From assembly GCA_964390645.1 (NCBI GenBank), contig CAYMLL010000002.1:14932-78931 (forward strand): a stretch of DNA of 64,000 nt. Reading direction: 5' to 3'. Made by a program: the position numbers and the translations under genes. Of this stretch, positions 43,972 through 53,891 are shown piece by piece; the first letter of the stretch is position 1, and each line of letters begins with the position of its first letter. The DNA is from CAYMLL01 sp964390645 (GTDB taxonomy: Bacteria > Planctomycetota > UBA8108). Under the pieces are notes generated by a model. That model searched no databases. It saw nothing but the letters and a program-made list of their open reading frames with translations, and was not told where the DNA came from.

Positions 43972-44775
43972 CTAGGAGCAGGCCACCGATCCACCGTCGC
44001 AAGTGATGGTCTCCCCGACCGTGAAAGCGCCGGCCCGGGAGCTCAGGAAAATCGCCAGACCGGCGATATCTTCGGCGCTCCCCACGCGGCCGCGAGGGTT
44101 GTTCTTTCCGACCCGGTCCCAGTCGACACCTTCTGTCTTGCCGCCGAAGCCCACCCCCGTCGAGAGCATCCAGGTCGGGAACGGGCCAGGCGCGATGGCG
44201 TTGAGTATGATGTTCTCCTTGACCAGATGAGCGGCCAGCTGCCGGGTCAGATGGTGGACGGCGGCCTTCGACGGACCGTACGAGAAGTTGTCGAACCGCG
44301 GGGTCTTGATACCGTCAATCGAGCCGACGTTGATGACCCGGGCCGGATCCTCATGGGTCGCAGCTTCGCGGAGCAGTGGTAACAGCTTCTGTGTGAGGAA
44401 GAAGATCCCCTTGACGTTGGTATCCATCACCTTGTCCCAGCCCGACTCAGGGAACTCCTCGAGCGGAGCACCCCAGGCCGCACCGGCGTTGTTCACGAGG
44501 ATGTCGAGCTTCTGCTCACGCTTGCCTATCTCGGCGACAACGGCCTCGATACCCTGCAAGTCGGCGACGTTACCCGGTATCGAGATGCACTCGCCACCGA
44601 AGTTCTCGCTGAGTCGCTCGGCCGTCGCGTTGCAGACGTCGGCTTTTCGTGAACTGATGTAGACCCTGGCGCCGTTGGCGAGGAACCCTGCCGCGATCAT
44701 CTCGCCGATACCTCTCGAGCCACCCGTGACGAGAGCAACCTTGCCATCGATGGAAAACAAATCTTGCACGCGCAT
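43972..44775 (-). CDS. short-chain dehydrogenase/reductase
   Basis: ATG at 44775 gives 267 residues. SDR marks: cofactor loop TGGSRGIG, NNAGAAW, the catalytic S in VGSIDG and Y-x-x-x-K in SYGPSKAAVHH, then APGPFPTWML. SSRK after the second beta strand suggests NADP(H) preference. Similar proteins sit in fatty-acid, steroid and alcohol pathways. The ribosome site is weak. It is downstream of the HMG-CoA-lyase-like gene on the same strand, 433 nt away. Confidence 0.93.
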   Translation of the reverse strand: MRVQDLFSIDGKVALVTGGSRGIGEMIAAGFLANGARVYISSRKADVCNATAERLSENFGGECISIPGNVADLQGIEAVVAEIGKREQKLDILVNNAGAAWGAPLEEFPESGWDKVMDTNVKGIFFLTQKLLPLLREAATHEDPARVINVGSIDGIKTPRFDNFSYGPSKAAVHHLTRQLAAHLVKENIILNAIAPGPFPTWMLSTGVGFGGKTEGVDWDRVGKNNPRGRVGSAEDIAGLAIFLSSRAGAFTVGETITCDGGSVACS

Positions 44776-45208
44776 GAAAACACCGTTGAGGCTGTGGAGA
44801 TTGACAGGTTCCAGGGACCCGGTGAACATAACCCGTGAGGTACGATATCGCGACCCCGTACGGTGGCTCTCATGCGGTCGTTCGAGAATGCGGGCGCTCT
44901 GCTGAGCCCGGCGTCCCGGGCTGAACGCCTTCTTCATGACGTTTGTCCCGGGCCGTGAGGTCTGCTCTCGGAGCCGGGACCGGCTGATCGCTGCCGCCGG
45001 TTGCCGTGGGACGAATGTGGCCCTTCATCCCACCCAGGAGTCCCGCTCCGCGCGACCGGGAGGGTGTCTCAAGACGCCATCCGGGCTTCGGCCGGCCACG
45101 GCGGCGCGAGTGCTTCGTCGGGCCTCCTCGACGATCGACTCCGAAAGATCGACTCGTCGGCCCGCCTCGCTCGACCTCGGGCCGACGGAGCAGGTCTTGA
45201 AACAGCCC
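44776..45208. other. gene-free spacer
   Basis: These 433 bases hold no recognisable gene; open frames are low-complexity Arg-rich. They separate the minus-strand SDR from the HMG-CoA-lyase-like gene. Confidence 0.45.
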
Positions 45209-46294
45209 CTAACGGCTGAGCGCGTCGCCCTCTTTCCAGGGGCGCAGCTGGCCCTGGTAAACGGACGGCCCGCAACGAAAATGCGTCGCTTCCCGGAGGG
45301 TCTCGACAAAGGGCATGTCCGCAGGGTAGAGATCGTTGCCCCGCGGTCGCGGACCGGCCTTCGACACGTGGCCCCACAGTGAGTGTCCGACCAGCTCCTC
45401 GGCGATCGCGGCGGCTTCGATCAGCCTGTCGAGCTTGTAGCCCGTCTCGATCCCCATCTCGTGACAGAGATCCACGAAGTCCTCCGTCGGGACGTGCCCC
45501 GCAGCCCGACCGTTACCACAGTACGGACAGCCCCCCATTCCCCCCAACGAGGTGTCGAACTCGCGCACGCCGAGTTGCAGTGCCTCGTAGTAGCTGGCAA
45601 TCGCCGCACCCCGGGTATTGTGAAGGTGCAGGTGGAAATCGGCGATCTCGGGCCAACGATCACGGATCTCTGTCAGCGTCTCGCGCACGAGATGGGGGAG
45701 ATTCCAGCCCATGGCCTCGATGAAGGAGCAGCGCGTCACCGTGATGCCCGCCGCATGCCACTTGTCGATCATGACGGCCAGGAGGTCCATTCGCTGCTCG
45801 AGCGTGAACGCCCCCTCGTAGTTCGAGCCGAAGGGGTTGCCGACTACCACCGATGCGTGTTCGGCTCCTTTCTCCCTGGCGGCGGCGATGGTCTGATCGA
45901 GACCGCCGATCTGCTCCACCTGCGTGCGGTTGTAATTACGTCGCGCGAACGTGTCGCAGAGTTCCACGAACGAGCTGAAGCCGCGCCCGCCACGCACATC
46001 GATCTTGGGATAGTACCGGTCCGCGCGTTCGAAGCCCTTGCGGTTGAACACGGCGGCCGTGTACTTGATCCCCGGCCTGGGAACGAATCGCTCGGCGATC
46101 TCGTCGATGCAGGCCATCGACGGGGTCCATTTCGGGTGCGCGAACGAGCCGATCGAGATGACCTTCGCGCCGGTTTCACCGAGGGCGTCGAGAAGTCTCA
46201 GCTTGTCGTCGACGGAGATATCGGCGCTCTCGATCTGCAGGCCTTCGCGCATCGTGTCGTCGGTGATGGTGACCGACCTCGGCAACATGCTCAT
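45209..46294 (-). CDS. HMG-CoA lyase-like pyruvate carboxyltransferase-family enzyme
   Basis: ATG at 46294, 6 nt after AGGAGGAG, gives 361 residues. It is a DRE-TIM metallolyase: TDDTMREGLQ has the Asp and Arg, HLHLHNTRG supplies the metal His pair, the signature loop GGMGGCPYCGNGRAAGHVPTED contains the flexible Cys, and TRCSFIEAMGW precedes it. The family cleaves HMG-CoA to acetoacetate and acetyl-CoA or similar hydroxyacyl-CoAs. Length is above the 300 of classical HMG-CoA lyase because of a C-terminal helical tail. Leucine or terpenoid breakdown would fit the carboxyltransferase nearby (inference). Confidence 0.91.
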   Translation of the reverse strand: MSMLPRSVTITDDTMREGLQIESADISVDDKLRLLDALGETGAKVISIGSFAHPKWTPSMACIDEIAERFVPRPGIKYTAAVFNRKGFERADRYYPKIDVRGGRGFSSFVELCDTFARRNYNRTQVEQIGGLDQTIAAAREKGAEHASVVVGNPFGSNYEGAFTLEQRMDLLAVMIDKWHAAGITVTRCSFIEAMGWNLPHLVRETLTEIRDRWPEIADFHLHLHNTRGAAIASYYEALQLGVREFDTSLGGMGGCPYCGNGRAAGHVPTEDFVDLCHEMGIETGYKLDRLIEAAAIAEELVGHSLWGHVSKAGPRPRGNDLYPADMPFVETLREATHFRCGPSVYQGQLRPWKEGDALSR

Positions 46295-46631
46295 CTCGGC
46301 TCCTCCTGATCGTGCAAGGCGCTTCTTTGCAGAGTGATGCGGACTCCCTCGAATGTCCGCTATCGTGCGCTTCGTCGCCGACAGTGCCGACGTGCTGCGC
46401 GCGTTTCGCCAGTCCTCATCGGAGAACCTACGCTGCAAGGTCTCAGTATCGGTCAGCGGGAGTCGAACAACCAAGGTGATCCGGAGCCGTGTACCCGACC
46501 ACACGTGACCCGCTCCACCGGTCACCGGTATTGATTGACTCACGGCACACGAAGCTGACAATCTGACCGCGGCGGCCTTTGCTGCCGAGGTCGAGCATCA
46601 TCCCGAGCAGCCATTCGCGGAGAAACAGACG
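46295..46631. other. divergent promoter region
   Basis: 337 bases between the minus-strand lyase-like gene and the plus-strand beta-helix gene. They should carry both promoters. No gene, RNA or repeat is recognised. Confidence 0.5.
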
Positions 46632-47999
46632 ATGCGCAACTTGCTCTCGAGCGCTCTTTGCCTGTGCGCCATTTCGTCGGTGCCAGGAGGTGGAGCGGCC
46701 TCGACGATAGCGGAGGGTGTTACCGCAGAGAAGAACCCGGATCCTTCTCACATCAAGGGCAGAAGCGGAGACGCCACCATCACTCTCACTCCCCGAAACG
46801 CCATCGAGGACCATCGAAACCTGCAGTGGGCGTTCGACAATACCGCGCCGGGCGGAACGGTCCGACTGGGCTCGGGGACCTTTTTCATGGGTGACGGAAA
46901 GACGGCTCCGCGCAAGACGGCCTGGATGCGGCGTGGACTGAAGGTGGTCGGGGTGAAGGAAGGCGCGATATGGCGCACGATCATCCGGGGAGGAGGCGAA
47001 GTGTTGAAGCCGGGCGTCGGTGGTGCGCTCGAAGGAGGGACGTTTCGCGTCACGCTCGAAGGTGACGATCACGCGGTCATCGTCGAGGACATCTGGTTTC
47101 GCCAGTGGGCCTGCGAGGTCGTCTTCATCCTCGCGTGTAACGGGTTCGAGTTTCGCCGCTGCAGGATAACCGATCCCGCGAACGCCGCCGATCCGAGCAA
47201 GACCCGGTTCGTTCACGCATTGTGGACGCAGGGCAACGACGCGCGCGGCGATTTCGTCGCGGAGAACAACCTGGTCGAGATGGGGCAATACGACGGCCCG
47301 CTCGCCGAAGACGAGCAGTTCATGGGTATCTTCACCTCGAACCACGACAACATTCGCATCGTCAATAACACGATCATCGGGACCGATGAGGCTGTCGAGA
47401 TACTGATGAACCGGTACGGCAATACCGGCCCCGGCGACCCCGTTGCTGCCAGGTCGCCCGCCGAGATCGTGGTGGCCAACAATCGCATCGACGTCACGGG
47501 AACGCCGGGTCCGCGCTGGGGAGGCAGCTGGGCCATTCTCATCTGTGGCAACCTGAACGTGGACCGGGTTCTCATCGAGAACAACGACGTCACGAAGCGA
47601 GGCAGAGGCTGGGGCATGGGTCTCAGCGGCGCGAACATGCGCATCACCGGAAACAAGTTTCGCTTTGAAGAGCACGACGGCAAGCTGACACCGGGCGCCG
47701 TGACCATCGGGGGCTACCCGCTTCTCGCAGGGAAGGCCATGGGCAGCTCGCTCACCAATTCGGTGATCAAGGACAACACCTTCGAGGGGCGCGTACGGGA
47801 CCACGGCATGTTCTTCATGCCGGGTCGCCGCGGCTTCGCCAACGCCTCCAGCGGCAATCATATCGACCTGGGCAGCTCTCTGGTCACTCTGGGCGCCGCG
47901 ACGACACTCACGCTCAGCCAGAAAATGACGGACAATGTCTTCAAGGGAGCGCTGGGCAAGGTCACCGACAACGCGATCGACGGCGCCAACAAGTACTAG
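46632..47999 (+). CDS. secreted right-handed parallel beta-helix protein
   Basis: This 455-residue protein starts with a signal peptide (NLLSSALCLCAISSVPGGGAAS). From about 60 onwards it shows beta-helix rungs with N-N ladders: VAENNLVEM, IVNNTIIGT, VVANNRIDV, IENNDVTKR, ITGNKFRF and IKDNTFEG. The opening NLQWAFDNTAPGGTVRLGSGTFFMG is typical of right-handed beta-helix polysaccharide-acting proteins. No catalytic residues for a known lyase family can be named. It may bind or cleave polysaccharide outside the cell. It precedes an aldolase gene by only 14 nt. Confidence 0.84.
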   Translation: MRNLLSSALCLCAISSVPGGGAASTIAEGVTAEKNPDPSHIKGRSGDATITLTPRNAIEDHRNLQWAFDNTAPGGTVRLGSGTFFMGDGKTAPRKTAWMRRGLKVVGVKEGAIWRTIIRGGGEVLKPGVGGALEGGTFRVTLEGDDHAVIVEDIWFRQWACEVVFILACNGFEFRRCRITDPANAADPSKTRFVHALWTQGNDARGDFVAENNLVEMGQYDGPLAEDEQFMGIFTSNHDNIRIVNNTIIGTDEAVEILMNRYGNTGPGDPVAARSPAEIVVANNRIDVTGTPGPRWGGSWAILICGNLNVDRVLIENNDVTKRGRGWGMGLSGANMRITGNKFRFEEHDGKLTPGAVTIGGYPLLAGKAMGSSLTNSVIKDNTFEGRVRDHGMFFMPGRRGFANASSGNHIDLGSSLVTLGAATTLTLSQKMTDNVFKGALGKVTDNAIDGANKY

Positions 48000-48013
48000 A
48001 AGGCACACACAGC

Positions 48014-48805
48014 ATGCGCAAGAACACGGCACTCGCCAGGTGGCGGGCAGGTGAACAGACCATCGGCGGCTGGTTGTCCCTGGCGAATACCCATACCGCG
48101 GAGATGATGGCCAACGCCGGGTTCGACTGGCTGTGCGTGGACATGCAGCACGGCCTGCTGGACTATCACGATCTGCTGCACATGCTGCCCGCGATCTCGA
48201 CCACCGACACGATCCCCATCGTGCGCGTGTCCGGCAACGAGCCCGCCGAGATCATGAAGGTCCTCGACGCGGGCGCTCTGGGGGTCATCGTGCCCATGAT
48301 CAACAACCGCGAGGAGGCGCTCGCCGCCGTATCGGCCTGTCGGTATCCGCCGGAAGGTACGCGGTCCTTCGGCCCCGTTCGCGCCGCGATGTACGGAGGT
48401 CGGGGTTACGCGAGAGAGGCGAACGACGAGATCGCCTGTATCGCCATGATCGAGACCGAGGAGGGCATCGAGAAGCTGGAGGAGGTCGTCACCACACCCG
48501 GTCTCGGCGGCATCTACGTCGGCCCGTCGGATCTCGCCCTGGCGCTCGGGCTGTCCCCCCGCGGAGATACGGATGATCCGCTGCATCTCGAGACCGTGGA
48601 CAGGATCGTGGCCACCTGCAAGAAGCACGGGATACCGGTAGGGATCCATACCGGGAGCCTGGCCTACACGCAACGCCGCCTGGAGGCGGGGTTCAACTTC
48701 GTCACCCTGGGCGCAGACAGCAGCTTCATGATGAAGGCCGTGGCCTCCGATCTGGCCGCGGCACGCAACATCCAGGAGACAGAGCGGGAAAACACCGGCT
48801 ACTAG
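48014..48805 (+). CDS. HpcH/HpaI-type aldolase
   Basis: The product is 263 residues. Class II aldolase motifs: GFDWLCVDMQHG with the catalytic His, the Arg in VRVSG, GVIVPMINN, the metal Glu in IAMIETEEGIE and the Asp in IYVGPSDLALAL. It splits 4-hydroxy-2-oxoacids such as 2-keto-3-deoxy sugar acids into pyruvate (or oxaloacetate) and an aldehyde. It starts 14 nt after the beta-helix gene, so a route from uronic acids is plausible (inference). Confidence 0.94.
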   Translation: MRKNTALARWRAGEQTIGGWLSLANTHTAEMMANAGFDWLCVDMQHGLLDYHDLLHMLPAISTTDTIPIVRVSGNEPAEIMKVLDAGALGVIVPMINNREEALAAVSACRYPPEGTRSFGPVRAAMYGGRGYAREANDEIACIAMIETEEGIEKLEEVVTTPGLGGIYVGPSDLALALGLSPRGDTDDPLHLETVDRIVATCKKHGIPVGIHTGSLAYTQRRLEAGFNFVTLGADSSFMMKAVASDLAAARNIQETERENTGY

Positions 48806-48980
48806 TCCAGTAGCCCGGTGAGCTGAACCGGGGTTCCGCTCCGGACGTCGTTCGTCGTGAACCCTGCGCATGACGACGGGACTCGGCGAAGAAGCGACCG
48901 ACGCTTCACATGCAGTCGGTGACACGCCACATCGAGGTACGCTGATGTCGAATGCCAGCAGTCGCTGTACCGGAACCGGC

Positions 48981-49304
48981 TCACGTACCCTCTTGATGCT
49001 GGAGGAGCTCGAGCATGTCGAGAAGCCGCTCACGCACGACCTGTCGGAAGGCCGGGCAGTCATCGAGGCGCAGAGCAAGCACGAGCGTAGCGTGCAAGTC
49101 GGGATGCAGCAGCGATCGATGCCGCAGCTCTTCAAGGGCGAGAAGATTTCCAGGTCCGGACAGCTCCGCGACATCCACCTGGTCGACATCGCCGCAGTCC
49201 ACGGACCGCACCTCGGCAATCTTGCCAGCCGCAGCGGCAGAGTGACCCACTGGCCCGGTTCTCGGTAGCGGTGGGTTCAACCGCATCATCGCATCGCCCG
49301 GCAT
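48981..49304 (-). CDS. possible small hypothetical protein
   Basis: A 107-codon frame between two plus-strand genes. Its codons after residue 25 look coding (LALEELRHRSLLHPDLHATLVLAL, FRQVVRERLLDMLELLQ, helical), but there is no clear ribosome site and no known family. If it is not a gene, the 525-base stretch 48806-49330 is empty. Confidence 0.3.
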   Translation of the reverse strand: MPGDAMMRLNPPLPRTGPVGHSAAAAGKIAEVRSVDCGDVDQVDVAELSGPGNLLALEELRHRSLLHPDLHATLVLALRLDDCPAFRQVVRERLLDMLELLQHQEGT

Positions 49305-49330
49305 CGCCCGAAGCCAGCAAGAGAAAGCTC

Positions 49331-52087
49331 ATGAAGACCCTTCTGCCTTCCGTATGCGTCTTCTTCGTCCTCGGTTGCGCCACCGAGCCGTCAGCCGCCG
49401 GGCCGAACATCCCCACCGAGGCGTCAGCCGCCAAGCCGAACATCCTGTTCATCCTCACCGATGACCAGGGCTGGCCCACGCTCGGCTGTTACGGCGGCAA
49501 GGTCGTTCCCACGCCGCATCTCGATCGCCTGGCCGCGGAAGGAGCGCGCTTGACCGCCGCCTACGTCACACCCCTGTGCACGGCCACACGCGCGACGCTG
49601 CTTTCCGGCCAGTACACCGCTCGCAACGGCATGTGGCATGTGCTGATCGACCCCTGGTACGGCTCACCGTGGGCACCGATGACCGAGCGTCCCTTCGTGG
49701 AACAGTATCCGCGAGATGCCTTCACCATCGCGAAAGGGCTGAAGCTGGCCGGGTATACGACCGGCATCATGGGCAAGTGGCATCTCACCACGGGGCCCGA
49801 CGGTGCCTATCTCGGATTGAATCCCGGGTTCGCGCATCACTACGGGTTCGACCACGCGGCGCCGGTTGTCTCCAGGGACGAGTTCGAGGAGGGCGGCGAT
49901 CGCGGGGCCGACTCCCTCACGGATCAGGCCATCGACTTCATCTCGAAGAACCGGAAGCAGCCGTGGTTCTGCTTTCTCTCCCACCACATGATCCACAGCA
50001 AGGTCGTCGCTCCGGACAATCTGACGCAGAAATACCGGAACCTCGGACACGGTGACGGCGACCTCGGCCCGAACCGTGCGGTCTATCTCGCCGGACTCGA
50101 GAGCATCGACCGATCGATCGGCAAGCTCCTGCGACGGCTGGACGATCTCGGTGAGGCGCAGGACACTATGGTCGTCTTTCTCAGCGATAACGGAGGCGTG
50201 GACGAGCGTCTCGAGCACCGCTCGATGAAACCACCCCATCCCGCGGCACCGCGATTCGAGGCCAATCTGCGTGAATATGACAACGCGCCGCTTCGTGACG
50301 GAAAGGGCTCGGCCTACGAAGGCGGCGTACGAGTTCCCATGATCGTACGCTGGCCCGGCACGGTCGACGCGGGGACCGTCATCGACACACCCGTCCATGC
50401 GATCGACGTGGCGCCGACGTTTCTGGACGCTGCTTCGGCTGCAGCCCCCGAGAATCACCGACTGGACGGCCACAGCCTGACTCGTCTTCTTCGAGCCGGC
50501 GCTGACGAGTCACTCGATGATCGTCCGCTCTTCCAGTACTCCCCCTTCTACGATTTCAACTGGGGCCTGACGCCCCATGCCTCAGTACGGCGCGGCGATC
50601 ACAAGCTGGTCGAGTTCTTCGGCGATCGCTTCGATGCGAACAACCAGTACGTCGCCGGTCGTCACGTCGAACTCTACAACCTGCGCGACGACATCGGCGA
50701 GCGGCGTGATCTCGCCGCCGCCGAACCCGACCGTGTCGCCACCCTGACCACACTGCTACACGAGTGGATGAGCTCGGTCGCTGTCAGGGCCTCGGAACCG
50801 AATCCTCACCACGACGCGGATCGGGCATTCCTGACCACGATCAGAAAGCCCGAATGGCTGAAGACGGCGCGCCGCAAAGCGGCTGCCGCGGGTGACCAGT
50901 GGAACCAGTTTCGCGGTCCCGACGGGGACGGCAAGTCCGACGCGCGCGGACTTCCGGTCAAGTGGTCCGAGGACTCACCGGTGATCAGGTGGAAGGTGCC
51001 GATCCACGGCAAGGGCTGGTCGTCACCGGTGGTGTGGGACGATCAGGTCTGGCTGACAACGGCCACCGAGGACGGACACGAGATGTCCGTGTTGTGCATC
51101 GACCGGGAATCAGGACGAATCGTGCACGACGTGCTGCTGTTCGAAAACGAGGAGACCTGGTTCTGCCATCCGAGCAACAGCTACGCCTCGTGCACGCCGT
51201 TTGTCGAAGCAGGTCGCATCTACGTGCATTTCGGCCGCTACGGAACAGCATGTCTCGACACGCAGACCGGCAAGCCGATCTGGACGCGTCGTGACTTCGA
51301 GTCGGAAGACTTCCGCGGGCCAGCATCGTCCCCCGTGATCGATGGCGATCGTCTGTTTGTCGCGTTCGACGGTATCGACGTGCAGTTCCTGTTGTGCCTC
51401 GACAAGCACACCGGGAAGACGATCTGGAAAAGCGACCGCGAGATCGAGTTCGAAAACGACAGCACCGACTTCCACAAGGCGTACAGCACCGCAAAGGTCA
51501 TCGACGTCGCCGGACGCCGGCAGTTGATCAGCCCCGCCGCCACCGAAACGATCGCTTACGATCCGGAGACCGGCAAGACACTCTGGCGCGTGCGTCACGG
51601 AGGCATGAACTCGGCGTGCCGTCCGCTGCTGGACCATGGCCTGGTCTACGTCACCGCAGGCGACCTCGGCAAGGGCCTCTTCGCAGTGCGACCCGACGGT
51701 CGGGGAGACGTGACGGACACCCACGTCCAGTGGACACGGTCAAGATCGGTCCCGAGCCGATCATCGCAGCTCATCGTCGGTGACCTGCTCTTCATGATCA
51801 GCAACCGGGGTGTGGTTTCCTGCCTGGATGCCAGGACCGGCGACGCCGTCTGGCAAAATCGAGTCCCCGGCGGCGAGTTCTGGTCGTCGCCAGTCTACGC
51901 CGACGGGAAGATCTGGTTCTCGAGCAAGAAGGGCACGACGGTGGTGGTCGAGGCCGCCGCGAGCTTCAAGCTGATCGCGGAGAACCAGCTCGACGCAGGA
52001 GTCAACGCATCTCCGGCCGTTGCCGGGAGTTCGCTGATCATGCGAACGTTCACTCACCTGTATCGTCTGGAGAGCCCCCGCGATTAG
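49331..52087 (+). CDS. sulfatase fused to a PQQ-like propeller domain, predicted lipoprotein
   Basis: ATG at 49331 gives 918 residues and a lipoprotein signal (FFVLGC, Cys16). Residues 35-510 are a type I sulfatase: metal Asp44 and Asp45 in ILTDDQGW, and the formylglycine motif C83-T-A-T-R87 in PLCTATRATLLSGQY, the Cys-type form needing a formylglycine-generating enzyme. GKWHLTTG and FLSDNGG follow. From about 525 comes a second domain homologous to the PQQ-like protein at 16599 (WNQFRGPDGDG, WKVPIHGKGWSSPVV, then blades ending T-G-K-x-x-W). It would remove sulfate from a sulfated sugar or lipid at the membrane. This order on one chain is unusual. Confidence 0.88.
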   Translation: MKTLLPSVCVFFVLGCATEPSAAGPNIPTEASAAKPNILFILTDDQGWPTLGCYGGKVVPTPHLDRLAAEGARLTAAYVTPLCTATRATLLSGQYTARNGMWHVLIDPWYGSPWAPMTERPFVEQYPRDAFTIAKGLKLAGYTTGIMGKWHLTTGPDGAYLGLNPGFAHHYGFDHAAPVVSRDEFEEGGDRGADSLTDQAIDFISKNRKQPWFCFLSHHMIHSKVVAPDNLTQKYRNLGHGDGDLGPNRAVYLAGLESIDRSIGKLLRRLDDLGEAQDTMVVFLSDNGGVDERLEHRSMKPPHPAAPRFEANLREYDNAPLRDGKGSAYEGGVRVPMIVRWPGTVDAGTVIDTPVHAIDVAPTFLDAASAAAPENHRLDGHSLTRLLRAGADESLDDRPLFQYSPFYDFNWGLTPHASVRRGDHKLVEFFGDRFDANNQYVAGRHVELYNLRDDIGERRDLAAAEPDRVATLTTLLHEWMSSVAVRASEPNPHHDADRAFLTTIRKPEWLKTARRKAAAAGDQWNQFRGPDGDGKSDARGLPVKWSEDSPVIRWKVPIHGKGWSSPVVWDDQVWLTTATEDGHEMSVLCIDRESGRIVHDVLLFENEETWFCHPSNSYASCTPFVEAGRIYVHFGRYGTACLDTQTGKPIWTRRDFESEDFRGPASSPVIDGDRLFVAFDGIDVQFLLCLDKHTGKTIWKSDREIEFENDSTDFHKAYSTAKVIDVAGRRQLISPAATETIAYDPETGKTLWRVRHGGMNSACRPLLDHGLVYVTAGDLGKGLFAVRPDGRGDVTDTHVQWTRSRSVPSRSSQLIVGDLLFMISNRGVVSCLDARTGDAVWQNRVPGGEFWSSPVYADGKIWFSSKKGTTVVVEAAASFKLIAENQLDAGVNASPAVAGSSLIMRTFTHLYRLESPRD

Positions 52088-52382
52088 CAGCCGATCGAAA
52101 CGGTCGATGCGACACGAGGGCGAACATCTCGCCGGAGCAGCTCGTCGCCGGGACCCGTGTTGCCAGAGCTCGACAATACACCACATCGCCCGGGCTCCGG
52201 CGTCTTGATCCAGGACGAGATGACTCGCTTTCGCATCCGGCGCCTTTCTTCAACAGACTGTCAGGGGCCGTGTCCTCGGGACGGCAAGGTTTCATCTCGG
52301 GCGTCCACACGAATCGACGGGCATGTCCTCGAGGTGGTAACGTCGCGAGGACAGGCGCCTCGGAGCCGTGATCCGGAAGAGG

Positions 52383-52931
52383 TCAGTTGACCCGGGTATC
52401 CGCCTCGCGACCGAGCTCGACAACACGCAACGTGCCACCCTCCGCGAGAATCCTCGTCACCGACCCGTTGTCCGGTCGGAAGGAGATCATCGCGTCGACA
52501 CCGGTCGCGGCACCGACTATCACGTTGATCGCTATGAAGTGACAGAACACGACGCAGTCCTCGGCGCGATTGCTGACGTAATCGATCATCGCCTGACGCC
52601 AGTCGCGCAACCACGGATCCAGGTTCGACCATCGATCGGTCATGATGCCCTGCAGCCACCGTGCGCGTTCGGACAGATCCTCGCTGGGTGATGGAATCTC
52701 GGCAACCCGAGACTCGATGACGGGAGTGACACCCCAGCGCTCCACGAGAGGAGCCGCAGTTTCCCGAGCACGCGCGAGCGGGCTCGAGACAATCTGCAAC
52801 GGACCCAGCGGCGCGAGGGCGTCGGCCGTGGCTCGGGCCTGACTGCGTCCCAGATCATCGAGTCCCGGATCGAGGTGGCTGTCGAACCCGGCGGCCGCTT
52901 TTCCGTGCCGGACCAGATAGATTGTCGCCAA
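52383..52931 (-). CDS. histidine phosphatase (SixA/phosphoglycerate-mutase superfamily)
   Basis: A TTG at 52931, 8 nt after GGAGGA, gives 182 residues starting ATIYLVRHGKAA, the family opening with the RHG catalytic His; ATG further upstream would need a poor leader. The second Arg/His set is in SSPLARARET and VVFCHFIAIN. It dephosphorylates small metabolites or phosphohistidine proteins. It stands alone between a plus-strand sulfatase gene and a DUF1330 gene. Confidence 0.87.
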   Translation of the reverse strand: MATIYLVRHGKAAAGFDSHLDPGLDDLGRSQARATADALAPLGPLQIVSSPLARARETAAPLVERWGVTPVIESRVAEIPSPSEDLSERARWLQGIMTDRWSNLDPWLRDWRQAMIDYVSNRAEDCVVFCHFIAINVIVGAATGVDAMISFRPDNGSVTRILAEGGTLRVVELGREADTRVN

Positions 52932-53367
52932 GGTCTCGTTCCTCCGCCTGAAGCCGGTCGATGACTGGATACGCCGCTGTCTGCGGACCGCACGGAGGCG
53001 ATTTCCCCTGCCACGAAACTCGTGACACCGGCTCCGTGCCGTCCCGCCCACGAACAGAATCTACCCGATTGCGTGTCGGGCATCCCGTGATCAACCTGAA
53101 GCCGGGAGCAGCAGCATCTGCGGACCGCCAGACACACCGCAACGCCGGCGCTCCCGGTCACGGGAGCTTCATGATGCTCACGGAGCCCGGCACCTTCGAA
53201 GTACAATCCTGGCCAGTTCACGGCGTGGTCAAGGCCGGCCACCGCCCCTCCGCCAACGACTCCCGGCTTCGTCGCGTTCACTCGCGCTCGTTTGCCGGCC
53301 GCCGGAAGAATCCACCGTCAGACCACAGGGTGACCTCGAGACACGTCGGTTCAGGAAAGGAGACAGT
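52932..53367. other. divergent spacer
   Basis: 436 bases between the minus-strand phosphatase and the plus-strand DUF1330 gene. No further gene is recognised; it should hold both promoters. Confidence 0.45.
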
Positions 53368-53688
53368 GTGAGCGTCTACGTCATCAGCGACATCAAGGTC
53401 CACGACTGGGATGGGTACCGGGAATACGTCAGAAGAACCCGTCCCATCGTCGAGAGCCACGGAGGTCGCTATCACATTCGAGGAGGTGAGGTCGACGTCC
53501 GCGTCGGAGACTGGAAGCCCGACCGCCTCATCGTCATCGAGTTCCCGTCCAGAGAGCATCTGGAGAAGTTCGGCACCTCCGCGGAATACCAGCCCGTCGC
53601 GGCCATCCGTGAGAGTGCCTCGAAGTCGACCTCGGTCGTCGTGGTAGAAGGCTACGACGGCCAGACCGACAATGTCCCGTCATCCTGA
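53368..53688 (+). CDS. DUF1330 family protein
   Basis: GTG start with AGGAG upstream; 106 residues. The DUF1330 pattern is complete: VYVISDIKVHDWDGYREYVRR, ESHGGRYHIRGGEVDV, WKPDRLIVIEFPSREHLEKF and YQPVAAIRESAS. It is a small ferredoxin-like alpha/beta dimer of unknown activity. Confidence 0.93.
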   Translation: MSVYVISDIKVHDWDGYREYVRRTRPIVESHGGRYHIRGGEVDVRVGDWKPDRLIVIEFPSREHLEKFGTSAEYQPVAAIRESASKSTSVVVVEGYDGQTDNVPSS

Positions 53689-53891
53689 AGAGTCTCTCCT
53701 CGCGGATCCCGACCCGGATAACGGACTGGAAGCTGCAGCCGACCGGAGCGCTGTGGGCGAACGAACTCCATCGTTGCAAGGCCGTTTGTCGCCGAATAGA
53801 ACAAGGTCGAGCCGTGAAGACCCTCCCCAAGAGACCGCCCGAGCTGGCGCGGCATTGACAGAAATCCCTGTCTCGAACAGGAGCTCCTACG

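Noticed and set aside
46443..48032. 529-codon minus-strand frame opposite the beta-helix gene
   Set aside because: No family motifs; the plus-strand gene has a signal peptide and Asn ladders.
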